A DNA stretch of 64,000 nt from Haliotis asinina. Taxonomy: Eukaryota; Mollusca; Gastropoda; Lepetellida; Haliotidae. Under the pieces are notes generated by a model. The model worked only from the letters and a program-made list of their open reading frames with translations. It made no database searches and was not told the DNA's origin. Positions 27,501 to 34,684 of this stretch are shown in pieces. Both the position numbers and the translations under genes were made by a program. Each line of letters starts with the position of its first letter. Position 1 is the first letter of the stretch. The stretch spans positions 4,281,501 to 4,345,500 of the forward strand of contig NC_090285.1 of the NCBI RefSeq assembly GCF_037392515.1, in the 5' to 3' direction.

Positions 27501-30500
27501 CTGAGCTTGTTCATAATCACCAATCAGATTTTGGAACGGATAGAAAGTGTGAAGCTTATTTCTGATGTTAGATGCTGACAATAGCACAATATTGTTAAAA
27601 TCTAACTAAGGTGCTGATCTCTGAACTATCATGAATCTCACCGTTGTGTAGCAAACAGCCTGAAGCCAGGGTTGGCCTTGACATTGTCGCCGTGGCCTGG
27701 AATGGTCAACGTGTTGGTCTCCAACAGGGGCAAGAGGATGGACACAACGTCCATCGGTGCAAAGTCAATGTCTTCTAACAGTACCCAGAATCCCTCAGTC
27801 ACAGCCCGCGTTAGGATGCCTGGCAGCCAAACAAATTCCCCTGGGACCTCTGTACATCTGTAGGTGCCGAGCAGTGCCTGCAAAAACGAACACAGGTGGG
27901 ATCAACCAGGCACACATAAGTCCCTCTATACAACTACATTTAGATAACAGTGGGGTTTATCTCCTTACATCCCACTCCAGTTATCCAGTTTTACAATAAC
28001 AAATGCAAAAATAATTTTTTTGTTCAAACTTATTTTTGTCATCAAATAATTATCCCATTTCAAAGGAGGCCAAGTAACATATATGAATTTTTTTTCACCG
28101 AAGTATCTCTACACAACCTTCACATCTACTCATAGCTATGACATGGACACCATTACACCGCTATCACTGTATTATCTGCCTACTTTGCTGTCAGTCTGAT
28201 CCCCCAGCTGTATCTTGATCAGGTGTGGTGTGCTGTGTCTCCCAGTCAGGCCGGCCAGATGCTGCACAAGAGTTGTCTTCCCACTGCCGACTGGCCCCTG
28301 CAACAGGACTGGGGCTCCGGACACGACAGCCAATGCCAGGCTGCGGAGGTTGCTGAGCATTGAGGGCACCGGAACAAGTTCAACAGACTTCATCTTGGAA
28401 GGGAATGAAACAAATAACTCAGACAATGGAGGCAATAACATGAATGATCAAATTATACAGGGACTGAACTCAATAAGATTCAGTCCAGAGATAGATTGAA
28501 ATTAAGGACTGATTAAGTTTATGAAGGCAATGACTTAAATAGAATTGGTAAGTTTAAGAGGGAATGAGCTGAATAAATGATTCCTTCTGTGGTGGGAATG
28601 ATTTTAATGGTAGGACTGAACTGAGCAAACAATTTAGTATTCGAATGGAACTGGTCGGAATGATAACTGAAAGATTATGGATTAGCAGAAAATGAATTAT
28701 TCAGTAAGCGATTCAATTAACTGATGTAATCATTCAGTCTATGTAAGGAATGTATTATTTTTTAATGAACAATTCAGCAGAGAGAATGACTTTAAGGAAT
28801 TATTCAAACCTAACTGGTACATTATGGTAAGCTGAGCCCAGAAAACTTTGACCACAGCAGAGCTCTAGCAATCCAGCAAAATCATTTCATGCTGTGATCT
28901 AGATCTACACAGTCAGGAATAGTCTCTTAAGCATGACAAATGGAGTCTTGATCAGACAAGCAAGTGATTCACATTATCAGCAACTATCCATACCATTTGT
29001 ATGACGTGCAATCAACCAAGTCATCTGATTCACTATATCATATCATACAACCATCCAAGTCTGTTCAACTTCACCTTACCCGCAAACAGAACCCTATAGT
29101 CCTAAAATTCTTAATGAATGATACCCTGGGCTCTTCATGTTGCCATTTGTGATGTTTAGCTCACCATGATTGTCTCCCCTTGTAGTCTTGGCAGCAGGAG
29201 GCCGGCCACCTCCACAACACTGTCACTGAAGTCCATGCTGACCAGGCTCTGCATTGTGTGACTTAACTTCTCCACACCTGTTGTCATGACAACTAAACAC
29301 TCTTCCTTCTTTCTAGGACCATCTTCTAATAAATATCTGGAATGAAACAAACATTTATTTTCAACAAAAATGGAGTAAAAATGAGTGAGAGAGTTTGGTT
29401 CACCTCCACAGTATTCCAGTTACATCAATGCTTGTGAGCCATATGTGTTAGACACATACCACATAAGTGCAATCCTTACGGCGCTGGCAAACCCATACAC
29501 ATGATAAACATGATGAGGGTCCAACTGGAAATCTAACAATCCATGCCTCCAAGGTATGATGACACACGGTCTACTGAGCCACTGATTCCAATTGGTGCCC
29601 TCACAAGTTGTATCACATGATACGATATCATGATTGCTGCTATTGTCAAGTTACCTGTTGAAGGAAATGCACAATGGGCAAATACTGTTGCATTACCTGA
29701 CAGAAAGTTCTCTGATCTCTTCTTCAGTGAAGAATTTCCTCAGGAACGTCTCCTTCTGACTCTCTGACATCCGGACCAGTTGGGAGACAGCCTGCCCAGC
29801 AAACCTGAAACACATCTCACATCCCTTACTTTGTTTTATTGCAGAATAGAACATATAGCCATATAACAGCATTGATTATTGTCAACACAAACATTTAGGT
29901 GCAAGCGCCTTGAGCACTAGCTGGAGTTTCAATCCCAACAGATTAAATGTCATTAAAGTAGGACACTGTAGTTGCTGGCAATGTGATTGCCTACATCACC
30001 TCTAGAATGACAACTACACATATCTGCAGTCTCACCACTTGGAAGAAGACACCTGACTTGAAGTTCATGGTAAGACAGATATGACAGACTACCTGACTTG
30101 TGAATGGTGAGACATACAACTCATCATCTGACTTGAAGTTCATGGAGAGACAAATGCGACAGAACACCTGACTTGTGAATGCTGAGACATACAACTCACC
30201 ACCTGACTTAAAGTTCATGGAGAGACAGATGTGACAGACTACCTGACTTGTGAATGCTGAGACATACAACTCACCACCTGACTTGAAGTTCATGAAGAGA
30301 CAGATGCGACAGAACACCTGACTTGTGAATGGTGAGACATACAACTCACCACCTGACTTGAAGTTCATGGAGAGACAAATATGACAGAACACCTGACTTG
30401 TGAATGGTGAGACATACAACTCACCACCTGACTTGGGGTTCATGGTGGAACAGATGTGACAGAACACCTGACTTGTGAATGGTGAGACATACAACTCACC

Positions 30501-33500
30501 ACCTGACTTGAAGTTCATGGAGAGACAGATGTGACAGACTACCTGACTTGTGAATGCTGAGACATACAACTCACCACCTGACTTGAAGTTCATGAAGAGA
30601 CAGATGCGACAGAACACCTGACTTGTGAATGGTGAGACATACAACTCGCCACCTGACTTGAAGTTCATGGAGAGACAGATACGACAGAACACCTGACTTG
30701 TGAATGGTGAGACGTACAACTCACCATCTGACTTGAAGTTCATGGAGAGACAGATACGACAGAACACCTGACTTGTGAATGGTGAGACATACAACTCGCC
30801 ACCTGACTTGAAGTTCATGGAGAGACAGATACGACAGAACACCTGACTTGTGAATGGTGAGACATACAACTCACCATCTGACTTGGGGTTCATGGTGGGA
30901 CAGATAGGGCACCAGCAGGTCCAGTGTGATGCAGCCCTCTACGCTTTCTCCAAGGTTGTCTACAAATGTCCACATTGCCCGACTCAGCTCCAGATCACTC
31001 AGCTGAAATAGCAGTACTATATGTAATAGAAACAGACACATGACCAAGCGAGAAAATCAAGTCTGTAATACGTATTTTACTTTCCCAAAACAAACTGTCT
31101 TTGAGTCACAAAATTTGCATACATCATGCACCCAATTGCTCTAAACCTGTACCTGGCATTCTTTAACCATTAAGCATATTCACATGTCTAGCACTGTCCT
31201 ATATATGGTTATGATGAATAAAGGTTTTACCTTAATCCCCTTACTAAGTGACCCACTCTAATAAGGACCCTCTGTCCAGTATGTTAGCAATCTCTATCAT
31301 GTTTAGAAGTGCATAGGGCGATGCCTGAAAACTGACATGACAGTCCATATTGTCTTTCACAGGAAGCAATCCTAACCAAAAGGGGTACATGATTGTCCAG
31401 ATACAATTTACAAATGTCTCCTTCAATGACGTTTAAACTAAGCTTAATCTCTATTGCTTGATCTCTCACAACAAATTTACATATAGACATGCTTTTTATA
31501 AAGTCCCCATCGGCCATACTAAGATGAATGTGGCATGTCTAAAAGTAAAGCATTGCTAATTGAGTGAAACCAGACCTTTCTTACAACAATCCAAAATTAA
31601 GTGCTTCTATTCATAAGCACAATGAGCTACATCACTCCTTATGCATAAACAGTTCATAAGAGAGAGAGAAAACAAATATCTATATAGTACCCTGCAAACA
31701 GTGCCAGCTATCAGTGCTACTATTATCTTTTCTTTATTTCATTTTAGAGCAATTATAATTTAATGTCAATTCAAAATTAAATGCTTCTCTTCATAACAGG
31801 CTACATCACTCCATATGCAAAAACAGTTCAAATCCATTACAAAAACAAACACCTATCCTGTCAATAAAGCCTGACAACAGAACTACCATTACCTTTTCTT
31901 TTTTCTTCTTTTTCTTCCTTGGCTCTCCTTCATCAGAATTAGGTGACTGACAAAATGGCTTGTATGTATTCAAAAATTCAACAGAAAAGTTCCTGAGATC
32001 TGGTGTACTATGTATACCTAAACTTAACGCAACTGCAAATTTGGTGATATAAATATTGTTTTCATGTCCATGTTGAAGCACTGAAGTCTTGGTTCTCTCA
32101 ATTATATCGAGGATGAGAGGTCTGACACTAGCACATATATCAGCAGAGCACTGGAAGTCAAGAAACAGCTGTGACAGACTCTCCAAGAAGGCTGTCCTAT
32201 CAGATGGGGGCCAGATCTGTCAAACAGGAATATAACAAGACAGATTAATTTTTATTTATTTTGTTTGTTAACTTCCTCATAATTATCTTCTGTAAATGCC
32301 AAATACCAAAAGCTGAATGATTAACTGTCAGATAAAAATAGCATATTCAAAGTATCAACAAGTTGACAACAATGCTGAGAAAGAGAAGAGAAAAAGTAGA
32401 ATCTTAGTAGAATGATACTTTACAATGTTAGACATCATCAAGTTGACAACAATGCTGAGAAAGGGAAGAGAAAAAGCAGAATCTTAGTAGAATGATGCTT
32501 TACAATGTTAAACATCATCAAGTTGACAATGCTGAGCTTTAGAGAAAGTACAATCGAATCTGGATTCAACATAAAATCTTGGGTGCATTACGCAATTTGA
32601 CCATGTCAAAGCTAACAGGCTTAATGACAAAGTAAATCTGTTGATCCATGCAGTAACTATATTCATTATATACACATGTAAACTTAAGACAGAATGGGTG
32701 CAATATGGATGATGTGGTCAAATTTCATATTGCACCCAAGATTCCAAAATGAATCCCTGTCAGTTCTACTTTCTCCAAGGCTCTGCCCTTTCAGATTAAT
32801 GCAAGATAAGAGGCAATGTAATAAACATAGAACATGATACTAGTGCATTAGGATGTTTCATATCATACTCGAAGATGTCATGGGGGCAAAGAAACAACTC
32901 GTTCTTCAAACTCATTGTTTCTCTGCTCCAGTGACATCTTCTCGATCAATACAAAACATCTAAATGCACTAATATTATGTTCTATACATCTATTATTTAC
33001 ATATTTTAGTTCTGCCAAGAGCACTGACAAATGATGTGGTAAAATAACATTTGAGCCTCCTGCACTTATACATGAGAGAGTACATATATAGGCCTTTTAG
33101 ATATTTGTCTATTTCTGTACTGTACCTCAGACACATCAACTTTAAGCCAGGCAATATTCACTTTTATCACTTAAGGCTGGGTACCACACCAGTTAAATGC
33201 ATGATTTAAAGTTAAAATTAAACACTGACCATCCACGTTCAGTACAGATGTTCCATCCTCTGAACAAGTGGAGGAGGTCGGTATGAACCAGAGTCTAAAT
33301 CTAAACTTTTGTAATTGGTGTTACGTGTGAACCTTAGCCACGGTCTGTGTCGTAGGGTTATCACCCCTCCCTCTCATATGTTGCATTTGACCACTTTCTA
33401 AATGGCATCGTGTAATCATGCAATACACGCGTTGATAAAACCATAAACAACTGCGTTTATATTCAATGTGAAGTTCATATCATTAAAGGTGTTGTAAGAT

Positions 33501-33737
33501 CGATTTGGTTTTCTATGATTACATGACCCTAAGTCCCCCTCTCTAATGGCATGGAAATCCATAACTTGGTTCATATAATAATACATCGACACGTCAGATC
33601 AAAATATTCCCTGACCTCCCAATACTCACCTGTTTTGACAGCAGCCATCTAAATTTTGAATTACACTTTGCGTTCTTTTGACATAGTGAATGAACAGCAT
33701 TGACCACTGAATACTGTGAGCAACTGCTGTCTTCCAT
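1..33737 (-). CDS. MDN1: Midasin (MDN1/Rea1), giant AAA+ ATPase of 60S ribosome assembly; exons 1-37, 3' part off-window
   Basis: Midasin is a dynein-like AAA+ mechanoenzyme. In known eukaryotes it strips assembly factors (the Ytm1 and Rsa4 homologues) from pre-60S particles in the nucleolus and nucleoplasm. Exons read by splice sites and homology: 33630-33737, 31893-32216, 30875-31002, 29697-29804, 29165-29336, 28184-28393, 27642-27877, 26543-26657, 25955-26115, 24735-24912, 23597-23709, 23295-23446, 22934-22994, 22485-22599, 21718-21802, 21003-21106, 20778-20914, 19345-19449, 18046-18231, 17715-17790, 17114-17379, 16526-16704, 15405-15496, 15026-15142, 14227-14373, 13793-13940, 13017-13296, 12434-12569, 6832-7107, 5928-6124, 4587-4753, 4195-4401, 3825-4030, 3474-3596, 3025-3222, 840-947, 1-114. 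All introns are GT-AG. The phases chain with no stop to 1,945 codons. Five Walker A motifs lie at about residues 313, 651, 1055, 1365 and 1734. The family is about 5,000-5,600 aa, so roughly a third is here. The start is the first in-frame ATG of exon 1, which runs directly into a good donor. Confidence 0.95.
115..839 (-). other. MDN1: Midasin intron 36
   Basis: An intron of 725 bp, AT-rich, from donor GTAAGT at 839 to the CCAG acceptor before 114. I see no repeat, RNA gene or extra exon in it. Confidence 0.7.
949..2643 (-). repeat. 32-bp minisatellite, about 53 copies, in midasin intron 35
   Basis: The plus-strand unit is about ACCTGTAACATACACCRCAC plus AACCAGAYATAT. Units alternate between GTAAC and GTTAC forms, and between CGCAC and CACAC forms, over much of the array. 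This gives a loose 64-bp higher-order period. Read in the gene's direction, every unit contains TGTTACAG|GTATAT or TGTAACAG-like sequence. The last unit supplies the real 3' splice site of exon 36 (TTACAG|GTGTAC). The long open frames across it follow from the stop-free unit and are not genes. Confidence 0.95.
4195..13296 (-). CDS. MDN1: Midasin AAA4 module, exons 27-32 (residues 1275-1695)
   Basis: Exon 27 encodes YMLLAGRVRK, then FQHIVWTHNMRRLAVLIGQA and the first half of Walker A. The motif GETG|CGKT (1365-1372) is split inside a glycine codon by intron 27. Exon 28 has CHLHTESADFLGGLRPVR. Exon 29, after a 5.3-kb intron, has LFEWLDGPLVMAMKEG, Walker B MFLIDEIS (1438-1445) and FATMNPGGDFGKKE. 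Exon 30 has the arginine finger SPALRNRFTEIWCPP. Exon 31 has VSIRDILSWVNF, and exon 32 a divergent insert ending FCIPRG. The exon 32 acceptor at 4401 was chosen because it alone keeps phase, and it is weaker evidence than the others. Confidence 0.93.
4754..5927 (-). other. MDN1: Midasin intron 30, no recognised content
   Basis: This 1.17-kb AT-rich intron runs from donor GTAAGC at 5927 to acceptor CCAG at 4754. No repeat, coding segment or RNA gene was recognised. Confidence 0.6.
7190..7790. mobile_element. Two adjacent related non-autonomous element copies with palindromic ends
   Basis: Two direct copies of a sequence of roughly 270-320 bp. Each begins near ...CTTATCCTGACT and includes CCCTAGAAGCGAACATACAA, GCCACCTCC and ACATGTCAAACC. 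Copy 1 spans about 7190-7460 and copy 2 about 7466-7790. Each ends with a sequence complementary to its start: TTTATGATAAAATTGATATT pairs with AATATCRATTTTATCATAAA. A third, inverted copy of the same sequence lies at about 11,960-12,150. They may be terminal repeats of the element between them, or a MITE family that inserted repeatedly. Confidence 0.65.
7980..8950. repeat. 43-45-bp minisatellite, about 21 copies, in midasin intron 28
   Basis: The unit is about CCATATGTTAAGGTAAGGAC followed by TGTCACCAAAACTGGTGTCC plus a few bases. Two sub-families are grouped. One has AAGGTAAGGACTGT(T/C)ACC, the other AAATCAAGGACTTTACC with CGGGTGTCCC. The second dominates about 8,570-8,870. Both AAATCAAGG and AAGGCGAGG variants form runs, which suggests local unit expansion. 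The array lies between the recombinase end of the DIRS-like remnant and one terminal repeat. Confidence 0.93.
8950..9400 (+). pseudogene. Coding-like fragment of unknown origin within the intron 28 element
   Basis: The plus strand carries short open stretches with protein-like composition (GGIFFDDDLPLRIAALPLEV; ASVEATALTLRGFEALEAS, then NPAALYALRV). They are broken by stops at about 9,075 and 9,370. They lie between the 45-bp array and the recombinase remnant, in the opposite orientation. Possibly a gag fragment of a second element. I do not recognise the family. Confidence 0.35.
9480..11650 (-). mobile_element. Decayed DIRS-like retroelement: gag-like region, RNase H and tyrosine recombinase, in midasin intron 28
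   Basis: In minus-strand order the remnant shows an RT/RNase H end with LAWAVDALVVSWEGLNAYVF (about 10,220-10,300) and APYWPVRSWFPDL (about 10,110-10,150), both typical of DIRS/Ngaro-type RNase H. Then comes a tyrosine-recombinase N-terminal segment (GYSTRVEKAVTLVLHQSTHN, then LFDYKWRCFNQYA, about 9,880-10,010) and a core start (APAWDVNVVLQHLI, about 9,650-9,690; SQIHALDFVRTRFEAG after a frameshift, about 9,500-9,550). Frames change several times and stops interrupt it, so it is inactive. Upstream 10,440-11,320 is probably gag/RT-derived, but I cannot assign it firmly. Related terminal sequences in inverted orientation flank it, as expected for DIRS elements. Confidence 0.7.
11960..12150 (-). 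repeat. Inverted copy of the 7.2-7.8 kb terminal sequence
   Basis: Read on the minus strand it runs CTTATCCTGACTCATGCTTT, then AAATTCCCTGGAAGTGAACA, ACCACCTCCC and GCATGTCAAACC. This matches the two direct copies at 7,190-7,790. It faces them across the DIRS-like remnant, so it may be the other inverted terminal repeat of that element. Confidence 0.65.
13793..17379 (-). CDS. MDN1: Midasin AAA3 module, exons 21-26 (residues 959-1274)
   Basis: Exon 21 encodes GFCLSFLTQLDRSSHP and a linker ending VRENLRDLARVISS. Exon 22 has Walker A GETSVGKT (1055-1062) and the family hallmark NNHEHTDLQEY. Exon 23 has Walker B WIILDELN (1118-1125) and LEALNR. Exon 24 has FMLFATQNPPGMYGGRK, exon 25 the arginine-finger segment SRAFRNRFVELHF, and exon 26 FAGKQGFMTLRDLFRWAERY, the small-domain signature that recurs in each midasin AAA+ unit. 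Exons 24 and 25 are flanked by phase-0 introns. Intron 25 begins with three tandem copies of the exon 25 tail and donor. Confidence 0.95.
14111..14226 (-). repeat. Three tandem copies (43-44 bp) of the exon 25 tail and 5' splice site
   Basis: The sequence ATGCTTGATCTTCAG, which encodes MLDLQ at the end of exon 25, followed by GTGAG, GTGGG or GTTAG and a GGGCCRGGTTAA spacer, occurs three times. Donor junctions fall near 14,227 (the real one), 14,184 and 14,140. The two extra copies lie at the start of intron 25. Confidence 0.9.
15716..16240 (-). repeat. 20-bp minisatellite with donor-like units, midasin intron 22
   Basis: The plus-strand unit is about CACTCACCAACAGACGAAAA, with variants (CACTCATCAACAG, CCCACTCACCAGCACTC). 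On the gene strand each unit reads CTGTTGGTGAGTG, a strong 5' splice-site-like sequence. About 25 copies are present. I cannot derive this unit from a neighbouring exon. Confidence 0.92.
16891..17046 (+). repeat. tRNA-derived SINE, full-length-looking copy (family A)
   Basis: It starts GGGTAGCCAAGTGTTTAGAG (A-box-like) and has GGGTTTGATTCCCC (B box) about 35 bases later. It ends with the body GATATTGCTGGAATAAAGC and a tail of ACTCACTCACTCAC. It sits in midasin intron 21, antisense to the gene. Confidence 0.85.
17715..23709 (-). CDS. MDN1: Midasin AAA2 module, exons 11-20 (residues 581-958)
   Basis: Exon 12 holds Walker A GETGTGKT (651-658). Exon 13 holds NLNQQSDSTDLLGG, and exon 14 FKPVDLKF followed by FLGHIQ. 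Exons 15 and 16 encode a charged helical insert (RKWDDLLTLMDH, EQQKEWKKIGRRL) of the kind midasin has in AAA2. Exon 17 holds Walker B WVLLDEIN (802-809) and LECLSGLLE. Exon 18 holds FRLFACMNPATDVGKK and the start of GIRNR|FTELY, the arginine-finger region completed by exon 19. Exon 20 (76 nt) encodes SLRTLCRALKFASSNPCG. The smallest exon is exon 13, 61 nt. Introns 17 and 18 carry tandem copies of the preceding exon ends, and intron 18 also contains a second, broken copy of exon 18. Confidence 0.94.
18250..18375. repeat. Degraded SINE-like fragment in intron 18
   Basis: Contains GAGTGAGTGAATG-like and CCTATTCTACCCCAGAC segments shared with the family B repeats elsewhere in the window. Truncated and diverged. 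Confidence 0.4.
18735..18960 (-). repeat. 39-bp array (exon 18 tail and donor), distal block
   Basis: About five to six degenerate units of CCTGATGCCAAGGGGGACCA then CTCATCTCACCCACCTGTT on the plus strand. On the gene strand each unit includes GGCATCAGGAACAG|GTGGGTGAG, the end of exon 18 plus its donor. It follows the broken exon 18 copy. Confidence 0.88.
18961..19065 (-). pseudogene. Duplicate of midasin exon 18 with a premature stop
   Basis: This 105-bp segment has exactly the length and boundaries of exon 18 (19,345-19,449). It is preceded by CAG|T and followed by AACAG|GTGGGTAAGG. Its translation follows exon 18 through RLFACMNPAT and then reads N-V-stop (GTTTGA where exon 18 has GTTGGA). 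Both splice sites look usable. Including it with exon 18, or instead of it, would bring in the stop. It is a non-functional or poison-exon duplicate. Confidence 0.88.
19066..19344 (-). repeat. 39-bp array (exon 18 tail and donor), proximal block, about 7 copies
   Basis: Tandem units of 39 bp begin right at the donor of exon 18. Each repeats GGCATCAGGAACAG|GTGGGTGAGATG plus a spacer, so each unit carries a candidate 5' splice site. The unit is a multiple of three but has an in-frame TGA just past the donor, so use of a downstream copy would truncate the protein. Confidence 0.9.
19500..20830 (-). repeat. About 60-bp array, about 21 copies, derived from the exon 17 tail
   Basis: The units nearest exon 17 (about 20,575-20,830, four copies including the exon's own end) are clear repeats of CTGGAGAGTACCTCAGGGTC, GGTAGTGCTGACAGAGAG and GGGTGAGT. 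The remaining about 17 units (19,500-20,560) read CTAGAAGGTAGCTCTGGGTC, AGTGGTGCTCAC, TAGGAGGGGAGGGTC and CCCATGC. In the frame of exon 17 the conserved half spells LEGSSGSVVL, the midasin segment itself. Most distal copies have lost the GT donor. Confidence 0.88.
21542..21591. repeat. (CACG)n microsatellite
   Basis: About 12 perfect ACGC repeats in midasin intron 15. They alternate purine and pyrimidine and so could adopt Z-DNA. Confidence 0.98.
23890..23976 (+). repeat. SINE family A head fragment
   Basis: Carries GGGGTAACTTAGTTGACAAA (A-box region) and GGGTTCAATTCCCC (B box), followed by CACATGGGTACAGTG. The body and tail are missing. It lies in midasin intron 10, antisense to the gene. 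Confidence 0.75.
24735..28393 (-). CDS. MDN1: Midasin AAA1 module, exons 6-10 (residues 281-580)
   Basis: Exon 6 carries Walker A GPVGSGKTT at residues 313-321 and the family segment IQLGDQTDSK. Exon 7 carries VPGEFVWLPG and Walker B WVLLEDID (about 381-388), then the sensor-like strand FRLFATQR. Unlike the later modules there is no arginine-finger NRF motif after the Walker B region. Exons 8 to 10 form the small helical part (for example LLDIYLMLS and RDLMTWINRV), matching the family order. Exon 7 to 8 joins CG|A (Arg) and exon 9 to 10 joins AG|G (Arg). Introns 8 and 9 contain SINE-like repeats and intron 7 a 617-bp transposon. Confidence 0.93.
25066..25325 (+). repeat. SINE-like repeat, family B
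   Basis: Contains GTGAGTGTAG, AATATTCCAGCTATATGGCG, GTCTGGACCAGACAATCCAG, TGATCAACAGCATGAGCATC, AAGCTTAGTCACCTTTTATG and CCTATTCTACCC. The same ordered blocks recur at 26,228, 46,930, 50,222 and 57,160. It lies in midasin intron 9. Confidence 0.85.
26228..26480 (+). repeat. SINE-like repeat, family B, diverged copy
   Basis: Shares AGTCAGTCAGTGAAGTTTTA, AAACAATCAACACACCAAAC, ATGTCAACTAAGTCAGCAAG and CTTACTGAAGATC with the other family B copies. It is truncated internally. It lies in midasin intron 8. Confidence 0.7.
26762..27378. mobile_element. Non-autonomous DNA transposon with long terminal inverted repeats, intron 7
   Basis: The left end runs TGTCAGGATCCAGTCTAAGT, AAACTTATCCTCAG, CACTCCACTACTGAGTCTAA and CAAAACTT. 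The right end (about 27,300-27,378) is its inverted match (AAGTTTACTTGGACTGTGTC and AGGATCAAAA at the tip, with TTAGACTCAGTGGTGGAGTG inside). The arms are about 75 bp. The interior of about 470 bp has no transposase frame. It looks like a MITE or deletion derivative. I do not identify the superfamily. Confidence 0.75.
29165..33737 (-). CDS. MDN1: Midasin N-terminal domain, exons 1-5 (residues 1-280)
   Basis: These five exons encode the divergent region before the first AAA+ module. Exon 1 (36 codons) starts MEDSSCSQYS and ends at CAG|GTGAGT. Exon 2 (108 codons) ends in a lysine-rich stretch (EPRKKKKKKEK) that could act as a basic or nuclear-localisation patch. Exon 3 ends in VRW, split TG|G across intron 3. 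Exon 4 carries the conserved-looking segment FAGQAVSQLVRMSES and exon 5 has VVMTTGVEKLSH. No catalytic motif is expected or seen. Phases are 0, 0, 2, 2 and 0 at the exon ends. The join from exon 5 to exon 6 (ETIM to MKSVEL) is the least certain, because exon 6 could use another acceptor slightly upstream. Confidence 0.85.
30060..30874 (-). repeat. 75-bp minisatellite, about 11 copies, of the exon 3 end and donor
   Basis: On the gene strand each unit contains AAGTCAGGTG|GTGAGTTG followed by TATGTCTCACCATTCACAAG, TCAGGTGTTCTG and a CGTATCTGTCTCTCCATGAA segment. The first copy is the true exon 3/intron 3 junction. One copy near 30,440 still keeps the exon-like CACCATGAACCCCAAG. Donor variants occur, with GT changed to GC near 30,643 and 30,793 and lost near 30,120. 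The 300-codon open frame across it (29,991-30,893) exists because 75 is a multiple of three and the unit lacks a stop in that frame. It is not the midasin frame and is not called a gene. Confidence 0.92.
32355..32530. repeat. About 80-bp tandem duplication in intron 1 (just over 2 copies)
   Basis: CAAGTTGACAACAATGCTGA, then GAAAAAG(T/C)(A)GAATCTTAG, and TTTACAATGTTARACATCAT are repeated in tandem, with a third partial start at about 32,518. Confidence 0.9.
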
Positions 33738-33900
33738 TGTCACGTTTGACACATTCAGCAGAACTGTCTGTTAATGAATAACGGTATCACAACGTAACGG
33801 TACTGTCTTGTCTTCTCTCACTCATCTCAATCTCACATGTGTTTTCCTTAACCACGTGGGTAGGGGTCAGAAGTAAATGAATTTTAAAAAACCCAAACCT
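33738..33900 (-). promoter_or_regulatory. Putative midasin promoter with a CACGTG E-box
   Basis: A palindromic CACGTG lies at 33,853-33,858, about 116 bases upstream of the midasin start codon. CACGTG is the MYC/MAX-type E-box known to control ribosome-biogenesis genes in animals. No TATA box is obvious. The transcription start is unknown, so this is inference from position. Confidence 0.35.
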
Positions 33901-34219
33901 ACCAAAAAGAGACATTGCTTATTTAGACGTGACCTTAAAGGTTTAATACCATTTCCAGTCTCTTGTAATGAATTTATCTGCAGCAGCATTTTTGTTTTCA
34001 AATGCAGATGCTACTTATGAGGTCAGTGGTTGGCCAAGGTGATGAAAAAGGGAGGCTACTCTGTACTGACAATCGAGTCCTAAATGCGCACATAAAATAT
34101 CAACACGTCTTCAAACCGGACTTGACAATTGTTAATAGCCACACTCCGTCTCGGGACAAGTGTGTGTGTGTGTGTGGTTGTTTAGGACATTTAGGGTTCG
34201 GTTACTTTTATATGGGCTA

Positions 34220-34660
34220 TTAGTGTGTTCCCCGGCTATGCTGATATGCATAGCCACAACACACCCGGCAGGTTAGTGTGGTCTGCCGGGCATGTGCAGC
34301 CCATGAACTGCCTGTCTCTTGCCATATAAAAGGAGTAGCTTCACAGCACTCCTTGTCTTTAGTCCACTGACCCGCCAGAGGTGATGACATTTATTTCAGT
34401 TGTTTGAGTCCTGGTAATCCAGACCAAGTAGATAAACATTTTAGTTTATCACAGGAACTTATTATATTTATTTGTTTTGGGCATAGGCTTTGAAATCAGA
34501 GCCATGTCTTGGTAGGATTTGGTGGTCAGCTTAGGTTGTTAATTTTATTAGGTATAGATTAGGTTAAGTTGTTGTGTAAGGATAGGTTTAGAAATTTTGT
34601 TGTAAATAAATTATTGAGTTTCCCTTGTCTGTTTGTTGTGTTTTACCAGCTATAAGGCCA
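34220..34660 (+). mobile_element. LTR-like segment with TATA box and polyadenylation signal
   Basis: Starting near TGTGTTCCCCGG it has a GC-rich palindromic part (CACCCGGCAGG and CTGCCGGGC), then CCATATAAAAGGAG (TATA at about 34,325). It has AATAAA at 34,605-34,610, then GTTTGTTGTGTTTTACC, ending near GGCCACA. The order TATA, AATAAA, short GT-rich stretch is LTR-like. I found no clear target-site duplication or primer-binding site, so a solo LTR or another promoter-bearing repeat is possible. Confidence 0.45.
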
Positions 34661-34684
34661 CATTCATAGAAGAATAGAGCCTAT

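Noticed and set aside
29991..30893. A 300-codon minus-strand frame with a 25-residue repeat (ELYVSPFTSQVF...)
   Set aside because: It arises from the 75-bp splice-junction array in intron 3, is not in the midasin frame, and has no independent support.
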